The translations under genes and the position numbers were made by a program. From Salvator merianae (Eukaryota; Chordata; Lepidosauria; Squamata; Teiidae), in the NCBI GenBank assembly GCA_003586115.2, contig QVOM02000034.1, positions 14,065,267-14,129,266 on the forward strand: a stretch of DNA of 64,000 bases, in the 5' to 3' direction. Below the pieces are notes generated by a model. It was given only the letters and a program-made list of their open reading frames with translations, searched no databases and was not told the DNA's origin. Positions 9,991 to 22,613 of the stretch are shown here, piece by piece. How positions within the stretch are numbered: the first letter of the stretch is position 1; the number at the start of each line of letters is the position of its first letter.

Positions 9991-11392
9991 CCAAGATGGG
10001 CAGTTCCGGGTGTTATTTTCAGTGCTCTCTCTTTGAAGTTGGGTGAGGTGCATGGCATGCAGAACTATGTGCCCTGCTTCTGGGGCTGGAATAAGTACCA
10101 TTACTGGTAAGGCACTGCAATCCCCTCTCATGGGGCTGCAGCCTAAATATGGGTTGGAGCAATCAGAGGTGAAGTACCATCATTTTGTCCCTTCTGCACT
10201 TTCCCACTGGTTCCATTGTATTGGTCACTGTAGGCCATTCTGATAATAATGGCCCTAATTCAAGCAGCCTTGCATGCATATAGCTAGGCAGCACTAGTAA
10301 CATTTTGGAGAGGAAGGCAGGACCTGCACAATGTCTTTATGGCACTCTGAATGCTCTTTGAGGGTGCATTCAGTGAAGTGAGGCATCTGCATGGATCTGC
10401 ATGCATCTTACTGCCATGCTAATGAAACTGCCTGTTGCTGCCATTTTGTTGCTCTGTTAGAGTAAATATACCTGTCTCCTTGGTGGCCTTAACAAACACA
10501 GGAAGTAACCCACAGTGCCCATTCCTATATTGGATGAAGTTGATTAAGATTGAAGTTCAACTCAAATATGCTAAATGAATCAGTGACCTATGTGTAGGGA
10601 TCTATTCACAGGACAGGACATATTCCTTTAGAAAAGATTGTCAGAGTAGCGCAGTGCAGGTGCAGAAGACTTACTGACGTCTACATGAAGTAGATCAAAA
10701 ACAAAAAGGCTCGGAGGCAGCATACTCACTCTCAAAGAGAAGGATTTATGCTGTCGCTTGGTTTCATAGTCAAAGTGAGCAAAGCATTCTGGAACAAACA
10801 TAACGTAAGGATAGAGTGGGACCAGAAGGAACAAAGTACAGCTATACAGATTCTAACTATGTACAAAAATCTACCAGTCAGGGATCTGGCATTATTCTGC
10901 TGCGTCGGCATAACAACAGAGCAAATGTCTCTTTATCTGAATTTGCAATAGACTAAGCACACTGACATTAGATTATGGACAAAGCAGATGATGGTCACTA
11001 TGACCTTAGCATATTCTAACAAAGATAATCCTTCTTGTTTCACATATAATTGGGATGTCTCTATCCACTGCATCCTTTGATATTTGGGGGAGAAAATCCA
11101 GAATTGGCTTTTGTACTTAAAACACATATTTCCAGACCATATTTTTAGTATGTTCCCATCTACACAAGGCCTTTATCCTAGCATGGTCTCGACCAAGGGC
11201 AGCTGATACGAGTGAGTGCAAAGAGAAGTTCTTTATCCTGCTGTGCACCAGTTTGTGAGTTGGGTCAGATGAAAAGAAGATTTCTCGCCACCAAATTTCA
11301 TGAATAGGCACATAGTAGGGGGAGAAGCTTCCATTTTAACATCAACCTTAATCCAAGTGCACCAGTTTGATCCAAGGACAGCTTCTGCACAA
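9991..11392. other. anonymous DNA
   Basis: No gene or repeat recognised. Longest frames are about 70 codons. Confidence 0.4.
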
Positions 11393-11690
11393 TCATAAGA
11401 ACGTAAGAGGATTCCTTCTGGATCAGGCCACAGCATCTAGTCCAGCGTCCAGACTCACATCAATTGTTTCTGGGCATTCTCAAGCAGAAGACGAAGGCAA
11501 TATTTTCACCTGCTCTCAGCTTCCTGCAAAAAATCTTTAAAGGCATCTTGCCAGTTTCTCCAATTGGAAGCAGTACCTGTCCTCCATGAATTTGTCTAAC
11601 CCTTTCTTAAAGCCATCCAGGCTGGTTGCTGTCACCGCCACTTCTGGTAGCAAATTCCATAAACCGATAACCTCTGAGTGAAACTGTGGC
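11393..11690 (-). mobile_element. CR1/L3 3' fragment, antisense
   Basis: Plus-strand phrases such as CATAAGAACGTAAGAGGATT, GGATCAGGCCACAGCATCTA, TTCTTAAAGCCATCCAGGCT and CAAATTCCATAAACC are the reverse complement of the terminal part of the CR1 subfamily that also ends at 26858, 37241 and 41085. Truncated and diverged. Confidence 0.8.
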
Positions 11691-11885
11691 AGATACCACT
11701 AGAGAATGCTGTGTGTTTTCCAGGCTTTAACATTGAGCCACACAGGCTTTAACATTGCAGCCATTCCCATTGCAAAATTTATGGTGGAGACTGTTTTAAA
11801 ATGGTACACAAGTGTTCCTGGCCTGGCCTGAGGTGTGTGACATTTTGCTGGGCTTCTGGAACTGGCCCCAGAAATGCCCTGTTAC

Positions 11886-13460
11886 TAGGGATGTGCACGA
11901 AGGCACTTTTCCCTTTTCGCTTCGCAGGACTGCGAAGCTCCTAGGCTTCGTTTTCGTGCGAAAAAATACGCACGAAAATGAAGCCCTTCGTTTTCGCGGC
12001 GAAAATCTTCGCCGCGAACGGAAGCAGATAAATCAAGGAGAAGGGAAAACCTTTGCCTTAATTTCTCTGCTTCGGATGGTGCTCGCCTCTCTCTCATTCC
12101 CCCCCCCCAGTCTGTCAGTCTGATGACAGACTGGGGGGGGGATGAGAGAGAGGCGAGCGCCATCTGAAGCAGAGAAATCAAGGCGAAAAGGTCTTCCGTT
12201 CGCCTTGATTTATCTGCTTCCGATGGCGCAGCGCGCTCTCTCACTCCCGCCGCAGTCTGTCAGTCTGATGACAGACTGGGGGGGGGGATGAGAGAGAGGC
12301 GAGCGCCATCTGAAGCAGAGAAATCAAGGCGAAAAGGTCTTCCGTTCGCCTTGATTTATCTGCTTCCGATGGCGCAGCGCGCTCTCTCACTCCCGCCGCA
12401 GTCTGTCAGTCTGATGACAGACTGGGGGGGGGATGAGAGAGAGGCGAGCGCCATCTGAAGCAGAGAAATCAAGGCGAAAAGGTCTTCCGTTCGCCTTGAT
12501 TTATCTGCTTCCGATGGCGCAGCGCGCTCTCTCACTCCCGCCGCAGTCTGTCAGTCTGATGACAGACTGGGGGGGGGATGAGAGAGAGGCGAGCGCCATC
12601 TGAAGCAGAGAAATCAAGGCGAAAAGGTCTTCCGTTCGCCTTGATTTATCTGCTTCCGATGGCGCAGCGCGCTCTCTCACTCCCGCCGCAGTCTGTCAGT
12701 CTGATGACAGACTGGGGGGGGGATGAGAGAGAGGCGAGCGCCATCTGAAGCAGAGAAATCAAGGCGAAAAGGTCTTCCGTTCGCCTTGATTTATCTGCTT
12801 CCGATGGCGCAGCGCGCTCTCTCACTCCCGCCGCAGTCTGTCAGTCTGATGACAGACTGGGGGGGGGATGAGAGAGAGGCGAGCGCCATCTGAAGCAGAG
12901 AAATCAAGGCGAAAAGGTCTTCCGTTCGCCTTGATTTATCTGCTTCCGATGGCGCAGCGCGCTCTCTCACTCCCGCCGCAGTCTGTCAGTCTGATGACAG
13001 ACTGGGGGGGGGGATGAGAGAGAGGCGAGCGCCATCTGAAGCAGAGAAATCAAGGCGAAAAGGTCTTCCGTTCGCCTTGATTGCTCTGTTTCCGATGTCT
13101 GCTGGCTGCCTCATTCACCCTAGGCTGTCAGCGCTCGCGCTGACAGCCTAGGGGGGGTGAGTCAGTGAGGGGAAGAGAAGGAAAATCAACGGGAAGGGAA
13201 TCCCTCCCTTCCGTTGAATTTTCTGCACTTCCACTCGCTGCTGGCTGGCTGATTCACCCTAGGCTGTCAGCGCCAGCGCTGACAGCCTAGAGAGGTGAGA
13301 CTTTGGCAAATTGCGAAGGTCCCGAAATACTTCGAAAAATCGAGGGACCTTCGCAATTCGCATTCGTGATTTCTGGTGCCCTTCGCATTCGATGCGAAGG
13401 GCACGGAATCACGAAATTCGATCGAAAATCGAATGCCACGAAGCTTCGTGCACACCCCTA
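11886..13460 (-). mobile_element. non-autonomous hAT-like foldback element, copy 2 (1575 bp)
   Basis: Starts TAGGGATGTGCACGAA and ends TTCGTGCACACCCCTA. The 8 bases CCTGTTAC occur immediately before (11878-11885) and after (13461-13468), a perfect target duplication. Its left 140 bases are nearly identical to the reverse complement of the right end of copy 3, so it lies in the opposite orientation to copy 3. The interior has an end module with TTCG-rich hairpins, then a tandem array of 145-bp units (12121-13080), then two further hairpin pairs with CTAGGCTGTCAG palindromes and an A/T-rich TTCGAAAAATCGA-type end module. There is no transposase. Confidence 0.9.
12121..13080. repeat. tandem array of a 145-bp two-hairpin unit, seven copies
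   Basis: The word TGATGACAGACTG starts at 12121, 12266, 12412, 12557, 12702, 12847 and 12992, giving a period of 145 (once 146, from one extra G). Units are almost identical. Each unit is two back-to-back hairpins: one pairs GCGCCATCTGAAGCAGA...TCTGCTTCCGATGGCGC around a loop in GGTCTTCCG, and the other pairs CTCTCTCACTCCCGCC-CAGTCTGTCA with TGACAGACTGGGG...GAGAGAG. Near identity between units implies recent amplification by unequal exchange or replication slippage. Confidence 0.95.
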
Positions 13461-13468
13461 CCTGTTAC

Positions 13469-13900
13469 TGCACATTCAATGAAAATACCTCCAACCAATA
13501 ACTGACTAGCAACTGACCAGGTGCTGCACGTCCCTTGACCCAGTTTGAGCAATCCAGGCCAAGACTAACCTCCACCCTCAGAAGCAGCCAATAGGTCTTA
13601 TGCTCCCAGGGCTGTATATTAGTGGCTCAGTGCTGTGGCAATGCTAAACCACTTCAGCTGGCCAGAGTTTTGACTGTCCATTGTGGCCTGTGACTGCAAA
13701 ATGTCATAGAGTGGCCATTGAGCACCACCATGGACAGGCTCTAAGTCAGCATGAACCCACTGTCATTCCAGATTGCACCCTGCAACTTCTAAGTCCAGCC
13801 TTGTTCCATCTGCACTCACACATGTCAGTGACCCCTGGCCAGGGATGTACACAACCATGTCAAGTTTTCTGCCTGATATTATATGACTAAACAATATGGA

Positions 13901-13904
<4 letters not shown>
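13469..13904. other. anonymous DNA right of foldback copy 2
   Basis: No gene supported. Short frames only. Confidence 0.35.

Positions 13905-13970
<66 letters not shown>
13905..13970. repeat. (ATT)n microsatellite, 66 bp
   Basis: About 22 ATT triplets, giving spurious poly-Ile and poly-Asn frames on the minus strand. Confidence 0.97.
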
Positions 13971-15673
13971 CTCTGATACCACATTGTTCACATGTTCTGG
14001 CAGCTGAGGCTGTGCCAGAAAGCACCACCACTGAGAACAGTGGCTGCTCACTCTGAAATGCCACATCAGTGCCCTGGACATGTGGACAGCAAAACAAAAG
14101 CAGGTGGACACTGTTCTACTTTCATGTCCAATTCCAAAGCAATTTGGGCACATTTAGACAAGACCTATGCTATCACAAATTGTCAGTCCATTTGTTATTT
14201 GGAGTTTAATTTGCTTCTTGTTTGTATTTTCACAGTATGTAAAGCAGTACAGTAGCTTTGCCAAAGAAAGCACATAATAGTTTGTCCTATGATATTTTAT
14301 TCATGTTTTCATTAATGTTGAACTATTATGCCATTGGTGGAAATATACTTATTCTTGAAACTTCAGAATTATATCTGTAATGTATCTTTCTAAGATGCTG
14401 CCAGTCCTTATAAGTATTTATATCATGATAATTTGAAAAAAACAAAGCTTCTATTTGTCAAACGTTCTCCATTTATGACTAAAATGGAGCCAGTGTTGTT
14501 ATTTGGCTACTTATTTGCCCAAACATTTTCATTTTTTAAAAAAGTTGATTTCTTTTATGTTTTAAGCAGCTTTACTTCTTTGATGTTATATTTTAGTATA
14601 TACTGATGTCTTCTTTATAATATCGCTCGTTTCTTTTATTCTGCATTCTGCATTGACTCCTGGTTTCTGTATCAATGAAGGGCAGATTATACGTATCTTT
14701 ATAGGAATAAAATTTTTAAAATTGCTGACTGGCTTATAGCAATCTCTGAAATGATGGGACTGCTGTGGAACTGCTGCAAATTGCAAATAACATTTGAGCC
14801 TGAGCATCTGCTCTTGAAGAGTTAAAAAGTGAGAAATTGCTATTTAACTATACTAAAACTCTTGGCATTCAGTGCCAGTCCAGGTGAGGTTTGTACAGAG
14901 TGGATCTGCTGACCTTAGGTGACCTTCTTGTCTTCACATACTCTTTCCCAATGCTTTGATCATTCCTGTTGATCAATCTCATACTGAGGTAGAAGCTGTC
15001 ATGTTTTTAGCTCCCTGTGCCCACCCCTATTCTGCAGATCTTGCTCTCATCTGCTAGGCATGAGTTTCATGTTTATCCAGGTTTTATTCTATGTAAATCT
15101 GGGCTGGAGTTTATATTGTACATCAAATTTAATTACTTTGGGATTGCATTGAAAATATATATGTTAAATGCTTTTGTATTTAATATCAAAAGTTCTTTCA
15201 GAAAAGTAACTTCTATTTAAAATAGTATTTTTCTTCCTTGAGTATTTTATAATTTTAAAATACATTGGCAAAACCAAATACAACCTGCTTAATTATGGTT
15301 TTATTTTCTTGCTTCAGGAGATGCTTTTTTAAGACAAAGGGACAGCCAATGACTAACAGACATTGTCTGCATGTATTCTTTTTTTGTTTATTTCAAACAT
15401 TTATTTACCACTTTTCATAGAAAATCTGAAAGTGGTTTTAGATGATCTCTTTGACTCTCCTTCTCTCCTTCACTCAGACAAGTTTGAAAATCTGACAGAT
15501 CAAACATAACAAAAGGGATGCCCCAGAGGCACCTCAGAGAGACAGTACATGGCTCTCATGTCCCCAACCTTCTCCAATTCACCTTCTCTAGCATAGAATG
15601 TTTAGGAGATGGGGGAGGGATAGATTGTTGTGTGAACAGTCTCTCCTCAAAGTCTTCAATAAGACACTTCAGA
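13971..15673. other. single-copy AT-rich DNA, possible conserved non-coding sequence
   Basis: No recognisable transposon or ORF over about 1.7 kb. AT-rich with words such as TTTGTCCTATGATATTTTAT and TTCATTAATG, the texture of ancestral unique sequence rather than young repeats. Whether it is conserved cannot be judged without alignment. Confidence 0.3.
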
Positions 15674-15709
15674 TGTGTGTGTGTGTGTGTGTGTTTGTGT
15701 GAGTGTGTG
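15674..15709. repeat. (TG)n microsatellite
   Basis: TG dinucleotide tract with two interruptions (TTTG, GAG). Confidence 0.95.
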
Positions 15710-16959
15710 AGTCTGATCATAGACTCTGTGGGAGGAAAAAAGAAAGAGTCAGATAGTTCCCTGCAAATAAAAAAGGACGTTGGGGTTGGAGACTGAGAAT
15801 GGTAAGGACAGAAATGTAATATTTTAGATTTTTACAAACAGGCAGGAGAGAAGGCATTCAAAATCTGTCTAGAACAATAACAAAATAAGAGTATTCAAAA
15901 TTTCTGCTTTAATTCCTCCCCTACATTGGTTTTTTAAAGTATGTCCTCAACCATATTAGAGTATAACTAAAACTCTTGTACAAAAAACTGCATTTGATTG
16001 CTCCCCCAATAATATGTGCAGTTTTGGTCACCACATATCAAAGAAAATATAGTGGAATTAAATATAGTTCAGTGGAAACAAGTTTTGGAACAGCTCTCCT
16101 AGGAAGAAACATTACAATATTTGAGGCTGTTTAGTGTAATAATTACTGCTGTAGCCACAGTTCTACCATATTCTCATCCCTTATGTTTCCCTGGGACTGG
16201 AGGAAAATGGCTTCTTGGTCAGACCCTCCCATCATGGGAATGCAGCAGGCTCTAGAGCCTGGTGCTTTTAATGACCAAGGTCAGAGACATGGGAAAGCTT
16301 CTATTGGTACAAACATGACACACAGGTGGTAGAAGGGGTACTAGAGGACTCTTTTGGAACTGGAGAGATGTTTCATGTTACTGATAATTTTTTGCATGGG
16401 AAAACATGGACTGCAAAATGGCTAGTTTCAACTGCAGCAATTGTCACTCTGAAATGAATGTATTCCACACTGTATCCCACCAAGAAAGTGGATCATCCAA
16501 TGCTGCATTTGATCATTTGGGCAAGTGTGATTGAGTGGTCATAACATCTAATTCATAGGGGAGGCAAATGAGAGGGCATATGAAAAAATGCTTAAAAATA
16601 TGTATGATATGGACAAAATGAATAAGGATGTTTTTCCTTCCCCTCCCCCCCAATCATTGGATCCAAAGCAGATGATTCCTGGAAGAATAAGGACAAAGAT
16701 TTTTTTTTTTTTTCTATGTGTGTGAAATTCACTTCCAGACACAGTATTAGCCAACAGCTTGAATGGTTTCAACTAAGTTTTGGACCCATCCCTGTAAGAT
16801 AGGGTTATCAATGGTTACCAATTCTGGCCTTTTCCACACTTATCTTAGGAACAGGGTTGCCAAAAGCTGTAGAAATTCTGACAAATATCAGGTTCTCCTG
16901 TTTTGTTTTTTCAGCTTTTTCTATGGCTAGGTTAATTGGTTTGGCAATTTCTGTGGCCA
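15710..16959. other. anonymous DNA
   Basis: No feature supported. An A-rich and a T-rich run occur near 15737 and 16700. Confidence 0.35.
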
Positions 16960-17240
16960 GTCTGCTTAGGAATAGTCTAGTATGGGAGCTAGCTCTCTTT
17001 CACACTCCAGTGCAGACTAGAGAGTCCTGCCTCCTGCTAGCATGCTGTGTCTACATTGGACACAATGTGTCCTGGTCTAAGCTTGGATACTAGTAGACCT
17101 GTTTTTACAGTCTACCGCTGACCCAGAAGCCTCTGGATTGGGACAGGCCACATGCCTCCCTGTTCTGGTTTAACAAGGGAACCCATTTTGGTGGTGTACC
17201 ACTGAAATGTTTCCCCTTAGACTATGGAGAAATGTGGGGC
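16960..17240 (+). repeat. old dispersed repeat, 'CCCATTTT' family
   Basis: Contains GGGAACCCATTTTGGTGG and the companion TTTCCCC end plus the lead-in TTGGATAC found at 785. Similar to the sequence flanking foldback copy 1. No coding capacity. Confidence 0.4.
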
Positions 17241-19144
17241 CTATTTCATAACAAGCTGTTCAGGTGCAGATGGCCTTTTTCCTCCAGCAGGACTGCTCCA
17301 GCATGGAACTGATTCAGTTGGAGTAGTTCCATCTGGACCCCTCCCTCCCATACAAGTGACATCTGTGTTACTGCCTCTGCTATAGGAAGCTGGATCACTC
17401 GTAAGGATAGTTTCTGAGTCTTTGTGAGCAGAATGAGTTGTTTTGGCCATGTCTTACTCATAGGTCTCCATTTGCAACTGATTGATTGCTATGAGAACAA
17501 GCTGGTGGACTAGACAGGCCACCCGTCCAATACTGCAGGGCATTTGTTATGATCTGAGCTACTAATAAAATCTGCAAAGCAAATGAATAATTGCTTATTT
17601 CTGAAGCATAAAGATGATCCTTCTTTATCAGATGATGAATGATTTTGTTTTGATGATGGAAAAAATGTTTTTAAAAAGTGTTTTGATGATGAAAAATTTT
17701 ATGGTGACTGAAAGCAGTAAGACAGAGTTAGAAATATTTCAATTTTTCAGGACAAATCCAAACACATTAGTGTACTGCATGGGTATACCACTATCCAATG
17801 TGTTTATTTAAATATAATAAAAAAACCAACATCAAGTGGAACATCTCAATTCCTTTTCACTTCAGGCATTTTTTTTCCTGAAATGTACTATTTTATATTT
17901 TTGCTGTCTGTTCACTAAGTATGTTGTATTTAAAATGCATTTGTTAGAGTATTTTGTATTTAAAATACATTTTAGAAGTAGTTGGACCATCTCTGTTAAG
18001 TTTAAGCATCTTTTAAATCCATGGAGAAATGGCATTTTAATGCTGGTTTTAAATCTCCCTGAGGACAGCAATTAGATGACAAAGTTACATCATTTGGGCT
18101 CTTGCAGGATGCACTTACAGCATTAAGTTATGAAAAGAACAAAATGAAGATTGTTCAACCAATGATTGATTGCGAAGTTCAGAATAGCAGTAGGACCATA
18201 TAATCTTGCAGCGATAAAAGACCTAATAGCAATCTTAAGCAGGCAACGTAACTCTTTAAACAAACCAGGTCAATTTGTCGAAGGGTGGTAATTCACACTA
18301 GCACACAGCAGAGCTCTGCCATCTGCACCTCTGTTTGGAAAATGCAATAAAATTCCGTGCAAGCAACTCACATGTCTTTGCAAAAGAGAAGCTTTGGAAA
18401 CATGAAGCACATCGTTCTTAAATGTTGCTTCTATTTGGAATCATGTTACAAATTCATAAAAACTCCTCGATGCTTGCATCAGGTTTTTTTATCACCTTCT
18501 TGCTAGCTGAACACCATGCACAATGGCTAAATTCTGCTCAGATTTTGTAAGAACAGGTTGCAGATTTTAACAGCTTCTGCATGGTCCACTTGCCTTTCAT
18601 TTGGAACATTTCTGAGCATAAAAAATATACTGGGGAGAAATCCAATGGGAGACAACTTTAAAGCACTGTCCTGACTCTACCCAGGCCATGGGCCACTCCA
18701 ACTATCTACCATGTGGATGGTCAGAGTGATCCATATGGTGTATGTAGCCCAGCACCATTTTGGAAGTGGACTGTTTCTGGTGCAGCACTGAAATTTTATT
18801 ATTTATTTATTTTTATTGTATCCCAGTTCAGGTCACAGCCTAGAATAAAAATGCAAAGCACTGAAACATATTGAAAATAAAACCTTCTCTCCCTCCCATT
18901 CTCACAGGTTTACATTCAGAGAAAACTATGCATCAAATTCCCTTGTCCTGCAACTTTGGAGACAGAGAAATTTCCCTGGCCTCCAAAGAAGGTCAAGACA
19001 AGGCCATGGTAATGTGAGTGGTCCATGATGTGTGCTGCTTCAGCCCATTCCATTCTGCGTCTGGATTGAGGTATCCGAGTCAGGAACAACCTCTACTTCA
19101 CAGCCCAAATATGTCTTTGTTTCACTTTACATCTTTGGGAAGTC
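17241..19144. other. anonymous DNA
   Basis: No gene recognised in about 1.9 kb. Around 18800 there is a TTTATTATTTATTTATTTTT stretch followed by TATCCCAG, like the 3' tail shared by several reptile retroposons, but no body can be assigned. Confidence 0.35.
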
Positions 19145-19167
19145 CTGTCTGTCTGTCTGATTGTCTG

Positions 19168-19211
<44 letters not shown>
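19145..19211. repeat. (CTGT)n(CTAT)n microsatellite
   Basis: Four CTGT units with one interruption followed by about 15 CTAT units. Confidence 0.96.
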
Positions 19212-19212
<1 letters not shown>

Positions 19213-19442
19213 ACTATTTTACATGGAAGTTTATTTTTTTGTATTTTTTTATGAATCACTAAAGTAACTTATATGTGGCTGAATAAATTTGGAAGAGAAA
19301 GCAAATAATTTAATTCTACAAGTTAATTATCTTCAGTGAAGCTCTATGGAGGTTTACATTTTAGCAAGGCCTATTACACAGGTCTACATTTTTTTTTTCC
19401 AGGTGCTAATGATGAGGGTGTTGAATTCAAAAATCCCATTAC

Positions 19443-19969
19443 TTTTGCTGAATTGGTTCTAGTTTTTGAGATAATGGACATCCACAAAAATAATGCATTC
19501 CCCCAATGCGACTTGTGTGTGATAACAAATGCAATAGCTTTTGGTCTGTCTTTTGACTCTTTAACAGTGTTTTAGGTAATGAAATATCCCATATAATTAT
19601 TTTATGATTTTATATTTATTTTATTATTTTATGAATAATAAAAAATAATTATTATTTTATAATTATTTTCAAACACGTTTGAAAAGCATTCAGAATTGCA
19701 AGTCTACAAATTGAAATAATCTAAAATATAAAATTATATATACATATTTATATTTTATAATTAATAATTTATTAATTATAACTAATTATAAAAATTATAA
19801 TTTTAATATAATTATAATTATAATTATGAAAAATAATTATTTATAATTAATAATTTATATTTTAAATTATTTCAATTTGTAGACTTGCAGTTCTGAATGC
19901 TTTTCAAACGTGTTGCGTTAAATTAATTAACTATTAAATATCTCAGAAACTAGAGCCAATCTGGCAAAA
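19443..19969. mobile_element. large AT-rich palindromic element
   Basis: Inner arms 19672-19729 and 19857-19914 are reverse complements at 56 of 58 positions (both contain AACACGTTTGAAAAGCATTC). The centre is almost pure A/T with many TAATTATA words. A second pair, 19443-19473 and 19939-19969, is inverted at 26 of 31 positions (CTAGTTTTTGAGATA against TATCTCAGAAACTAG). The outer spacing is asymmetric (about 199 against 25 bases), so the left side has gained or the right side lost sequence. This is best explained as an old foldback DNA transposon; true outer ends and target duplication were not found. Confidence 0.75.
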
Positions 19970-20159
19970 TCGAAGTCATATTCTTAATCAGCACCATAAA
20001 CTTAATATAAACCGTTCAGACATCGTTTGCACCAAAATCACTGTATATCAGTGTTATGTTTGGTGAGGCTTATTCCCTTGTCATCACTTTCAGGATTATA
20101 TCTTAAGTGTTGTAAAGACTATAACTGGCTGTCCAAAGTCTGTCTTAATAGCATTCTCC

Positions 20160-20640
20160 TTTGCTGTAGGGTATGAAGCACACCTCTAAGGTGGCTTTAA
20201 AATGGCTTCGTGACAGTCTGGAGGTGGGATTGTTCATGAGAAGACTGTTCCTCCCCGTCTCTCATGAACATTCGAGGCTAGATTAGGTGGATTATAGGTG
20301 GGATGAGAACAAAGGAGCTATATATTTCTGTCTCTAAGGTGTTTTTATGATGCTGTTTTGGAAATGTATGCTCCCATGATACATGTGTTGTCCAGTTATG
20401 TATGTCTGCTATCCATGCTCCAATATGGAGATGAAGAAAAACATGGGAAGAGACAGTATGAGATTTCACACTATCTGCATGCTTCTTCAGTGATTTCTCC
20501 CATCTAGTGCTGTAGTGGGCATCTGTTGAATACCCTTTGCCAGCCCTGGTAATAGAGGCGGTGTCTCCTTTACAAAATGAAGGCAACATCTTTCTGGGCA
20601 TATGGGGAATATGCCTGGATTGTCACTTGGAACGACACCT
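20160..20640. repeat. dispersed repeat, related to 34870-35110
   Basis: Shares a diffuse series of words with 34870-35110: ACATGT...ATCTGCT-TCCA, CTGGAGAT or ATGGAGAT, AGGATTTCACAC or GAGATTTCACAC, then a GCTTC-TCAG word. It also has a GTTCATGAGA...TCTCATGAAC hairpin at about 20233-20271. Probable MITE; no protein. Confidence 0.4.
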
Positions 20641-21770
20641 TCTAGTTTCCACTTTTGAGTGAAGGAGGCATTCTTTGAAGTGGTGCTTCAAAATGCCTCT
20701 GCTGAGGACAGCAAAATTGACTACTCATAAAATGGCTCTTTGGACAATGATCATGTCTGGTAATGGGATCACCATGTGTTGGTTTCTGCCACTGCAGTGG
20801 AAATACGATGGTGTGAGATTCTTTACTGGAAACATCGCCCAATAAGTGGAGATGTGGCTGGAGCATGTTTGCAGCTACAAAGCATGCTATGTGGTGTATT
20901 TCACTGCCAGAGGAGACTCCTGCCACTTTAGCAGTGGTTCACTACTCCTTCTGCAGGCCTACTTGATCACAGCCTAAAAAAACCTTCTTGCCTTTACTAC
21001 ATGGTGGCTTTTATCTCATGGTCCTGTACTATAGTGTGCATGTTAGAAAAAGTGGACCAACTCAGTTCTCTTTGAACAACCCTTGATACTGGCAGGGCAC
21101 ATTTAATTGGACTTACCAATGCCATGTAGTTTCTGCATCCCTACATTACTGAATTGGATGGGGATAAGGACACTGGAGAATGAAGCGGCCATACCTTTTT
21201 CACAACATGAGACTTAATCCTCAATATTATCAAATACCCTTGTCTTTTGTTCCTATGTCATAATAAAGAAGTGAATTCAATGGCAATATTCTTGCTAAAC
21301 AGACTCCTTTAATTTTAGGTATTACAAGGACTGCTTTGGCTTTCATTTATTTCCACAGAACCTTGCCTAGGTCCCATGACACATATGCCTCCAGGCACCC
21401 TCTAAGCCAGTGTGATATGCTCACTGCAAGAAGTTAGAGAACATTCCTTCTTATAGTAAGAGAGACATTTGCCAGGTTACTCAAGGGACTCAGCTCCCAA
21501 ACAAACAATAGCTTTGGCTTGCTGCGGTATGTAAAGGGCCATTGGGTTTGTTCAGAGGTGAAGCCTGGTCAACCTTACTTTAGATATTTACTTACTGATC
21601 AGATTTTATCATTAGTTGACTCTGAGACTTCACAAACTGCTTGGAGCAATATTCAGTTCCAAGCTAAAAACATGAGAACATCATCATGAATGTTTAAAAA
21701 ACATATATACCAAAAATGAAAAGCTAGCTATTGTATAAAAAAACACCAGCCACAAAATATAAGATGCCTC
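20641..21770. other. anonymous DNA
   Basis: No feature supported. Confidence 0.35.
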
Positions 21771-21807
21771 AAAATAAAATAAAATATAAAATAAAATAAA
21801 ATAAAAT
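21771..21807. repeat. (AAAAT)n microsatellite
   Basis: About seven AAAAT units directly followed by a purine tract. Confidence 0.93.
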
Positions 21808-21880
21808 GAGAAAGAGGAAGAGGAAGAGGAAGAGAAAGAGAAAGAGAAAGAGAAAGAGAAAGAGAAAGAGAGAGAAAAAA
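21808..21880. repeat. (GAAGAG)n/(GAAAGA)n purine tract
   Basis: A 73-bp pure purine strand with hexanucleotide periodicity. The resulting Arg/Lys or Leu/Phe frames are artefacts. Confidence 0.95.
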
Positions 21881-21896
21881 ATGGAAGAGAGAAAGC

Positions 21897-22170
21897 CTGT
21901 TTTCACACTTAACTTGCTGACCCAGTCCAGCAGGACTGGATCAGATTGGGATAGTTCTAGCCACTGGACCACTCCTTCTGTCCTGAAACAAACTTTCCAC
22001 ACTCAGAAGGCCGTTTCAGGACAGCACCCACACCAGCTCCAAAGATTGTATGATTTTTGGAGCCAGCTTCTGGGTTCTCTGATGACTAGGAATGAAAGTA
22101 CCTGATCTTGTAGCCCTAGGGGGACCCATTTCAGTAGTCAAATTTGGTGCACTGCTGAAATGGGTTCCAC
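21897..22170 (+). repeat. 'CCCATTT' family repeat, left part, split by foldback copy 3
   Basis: Contains CTGACCCAGTCCAGCAGGA, TCTGATGACTAGGAATGAAA and GGGGGACCCATTTCAG, in the same order as the copy at 42325-42610. It is interrupted at 22171 by foldback copy 3. Confidence 0.5.
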
Positions 22171-22613
22171 TAGGGGTGTGCACGAAGCTTCGTGGCATTC
22201 GATTTTCGATCGAATTTCGTGATTTCGTGCCCTTCGCATCGAATGCGAAGGGCAACAGAAATCACGAATGCGAATTGCAAAGGTCCCTCAATTTTTCGAA
22301 GCATTTCGGGACCTTCGCAATTTGCCGATGCCTCACCTCTCTAGGCTGTCAGCAATGGTGCTGACAGCCTAGGGTGAATCAGCCAGCCAGCAGCGAGCGG
22401 AAGAGGAGAAAACTCAACGGAAGGGAGGGATTCCCTTCCCGTTGATTTTCCTTCTCTTCCCCTCACTGACTCACCCCCCTAGGCTGTCAGCGCGAGCGCT
22501 GACAGACTAGGGTGAATGAGGCAGCCAGCAGCCATCAGAAACGGAGCTATCAAGGCGAAGGGAAGACCTTTGCCTTGATTACTACGCTTCCGATGGCGCT
22601 CGCCTCTCTCTCA

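Noticed and set aside
9510..10046. 178-codon frame downstream of the Gypsy integrase
   Set aside because: It is in a different frame from the chromodomain and runs into the probable LTR; an overlapping shadow rather than a gene.
12121..13080. CRISPR-like array
   Set aside because: The whole 145-bp unit repeats, with no variable spacers, in a vertebrate transposon with 8-bp target duplications.
13879..14153. poly-Asn and poly-Ile frames on the minus strand
   Set aside because: Translation of the ATT microsatellite.
19386..19575. acceptor-like tract (T run, CCAG) followed by an open frame
   Set aside because: The frame lies in the left side of the large palindromic element and its mirror does not keep it open.
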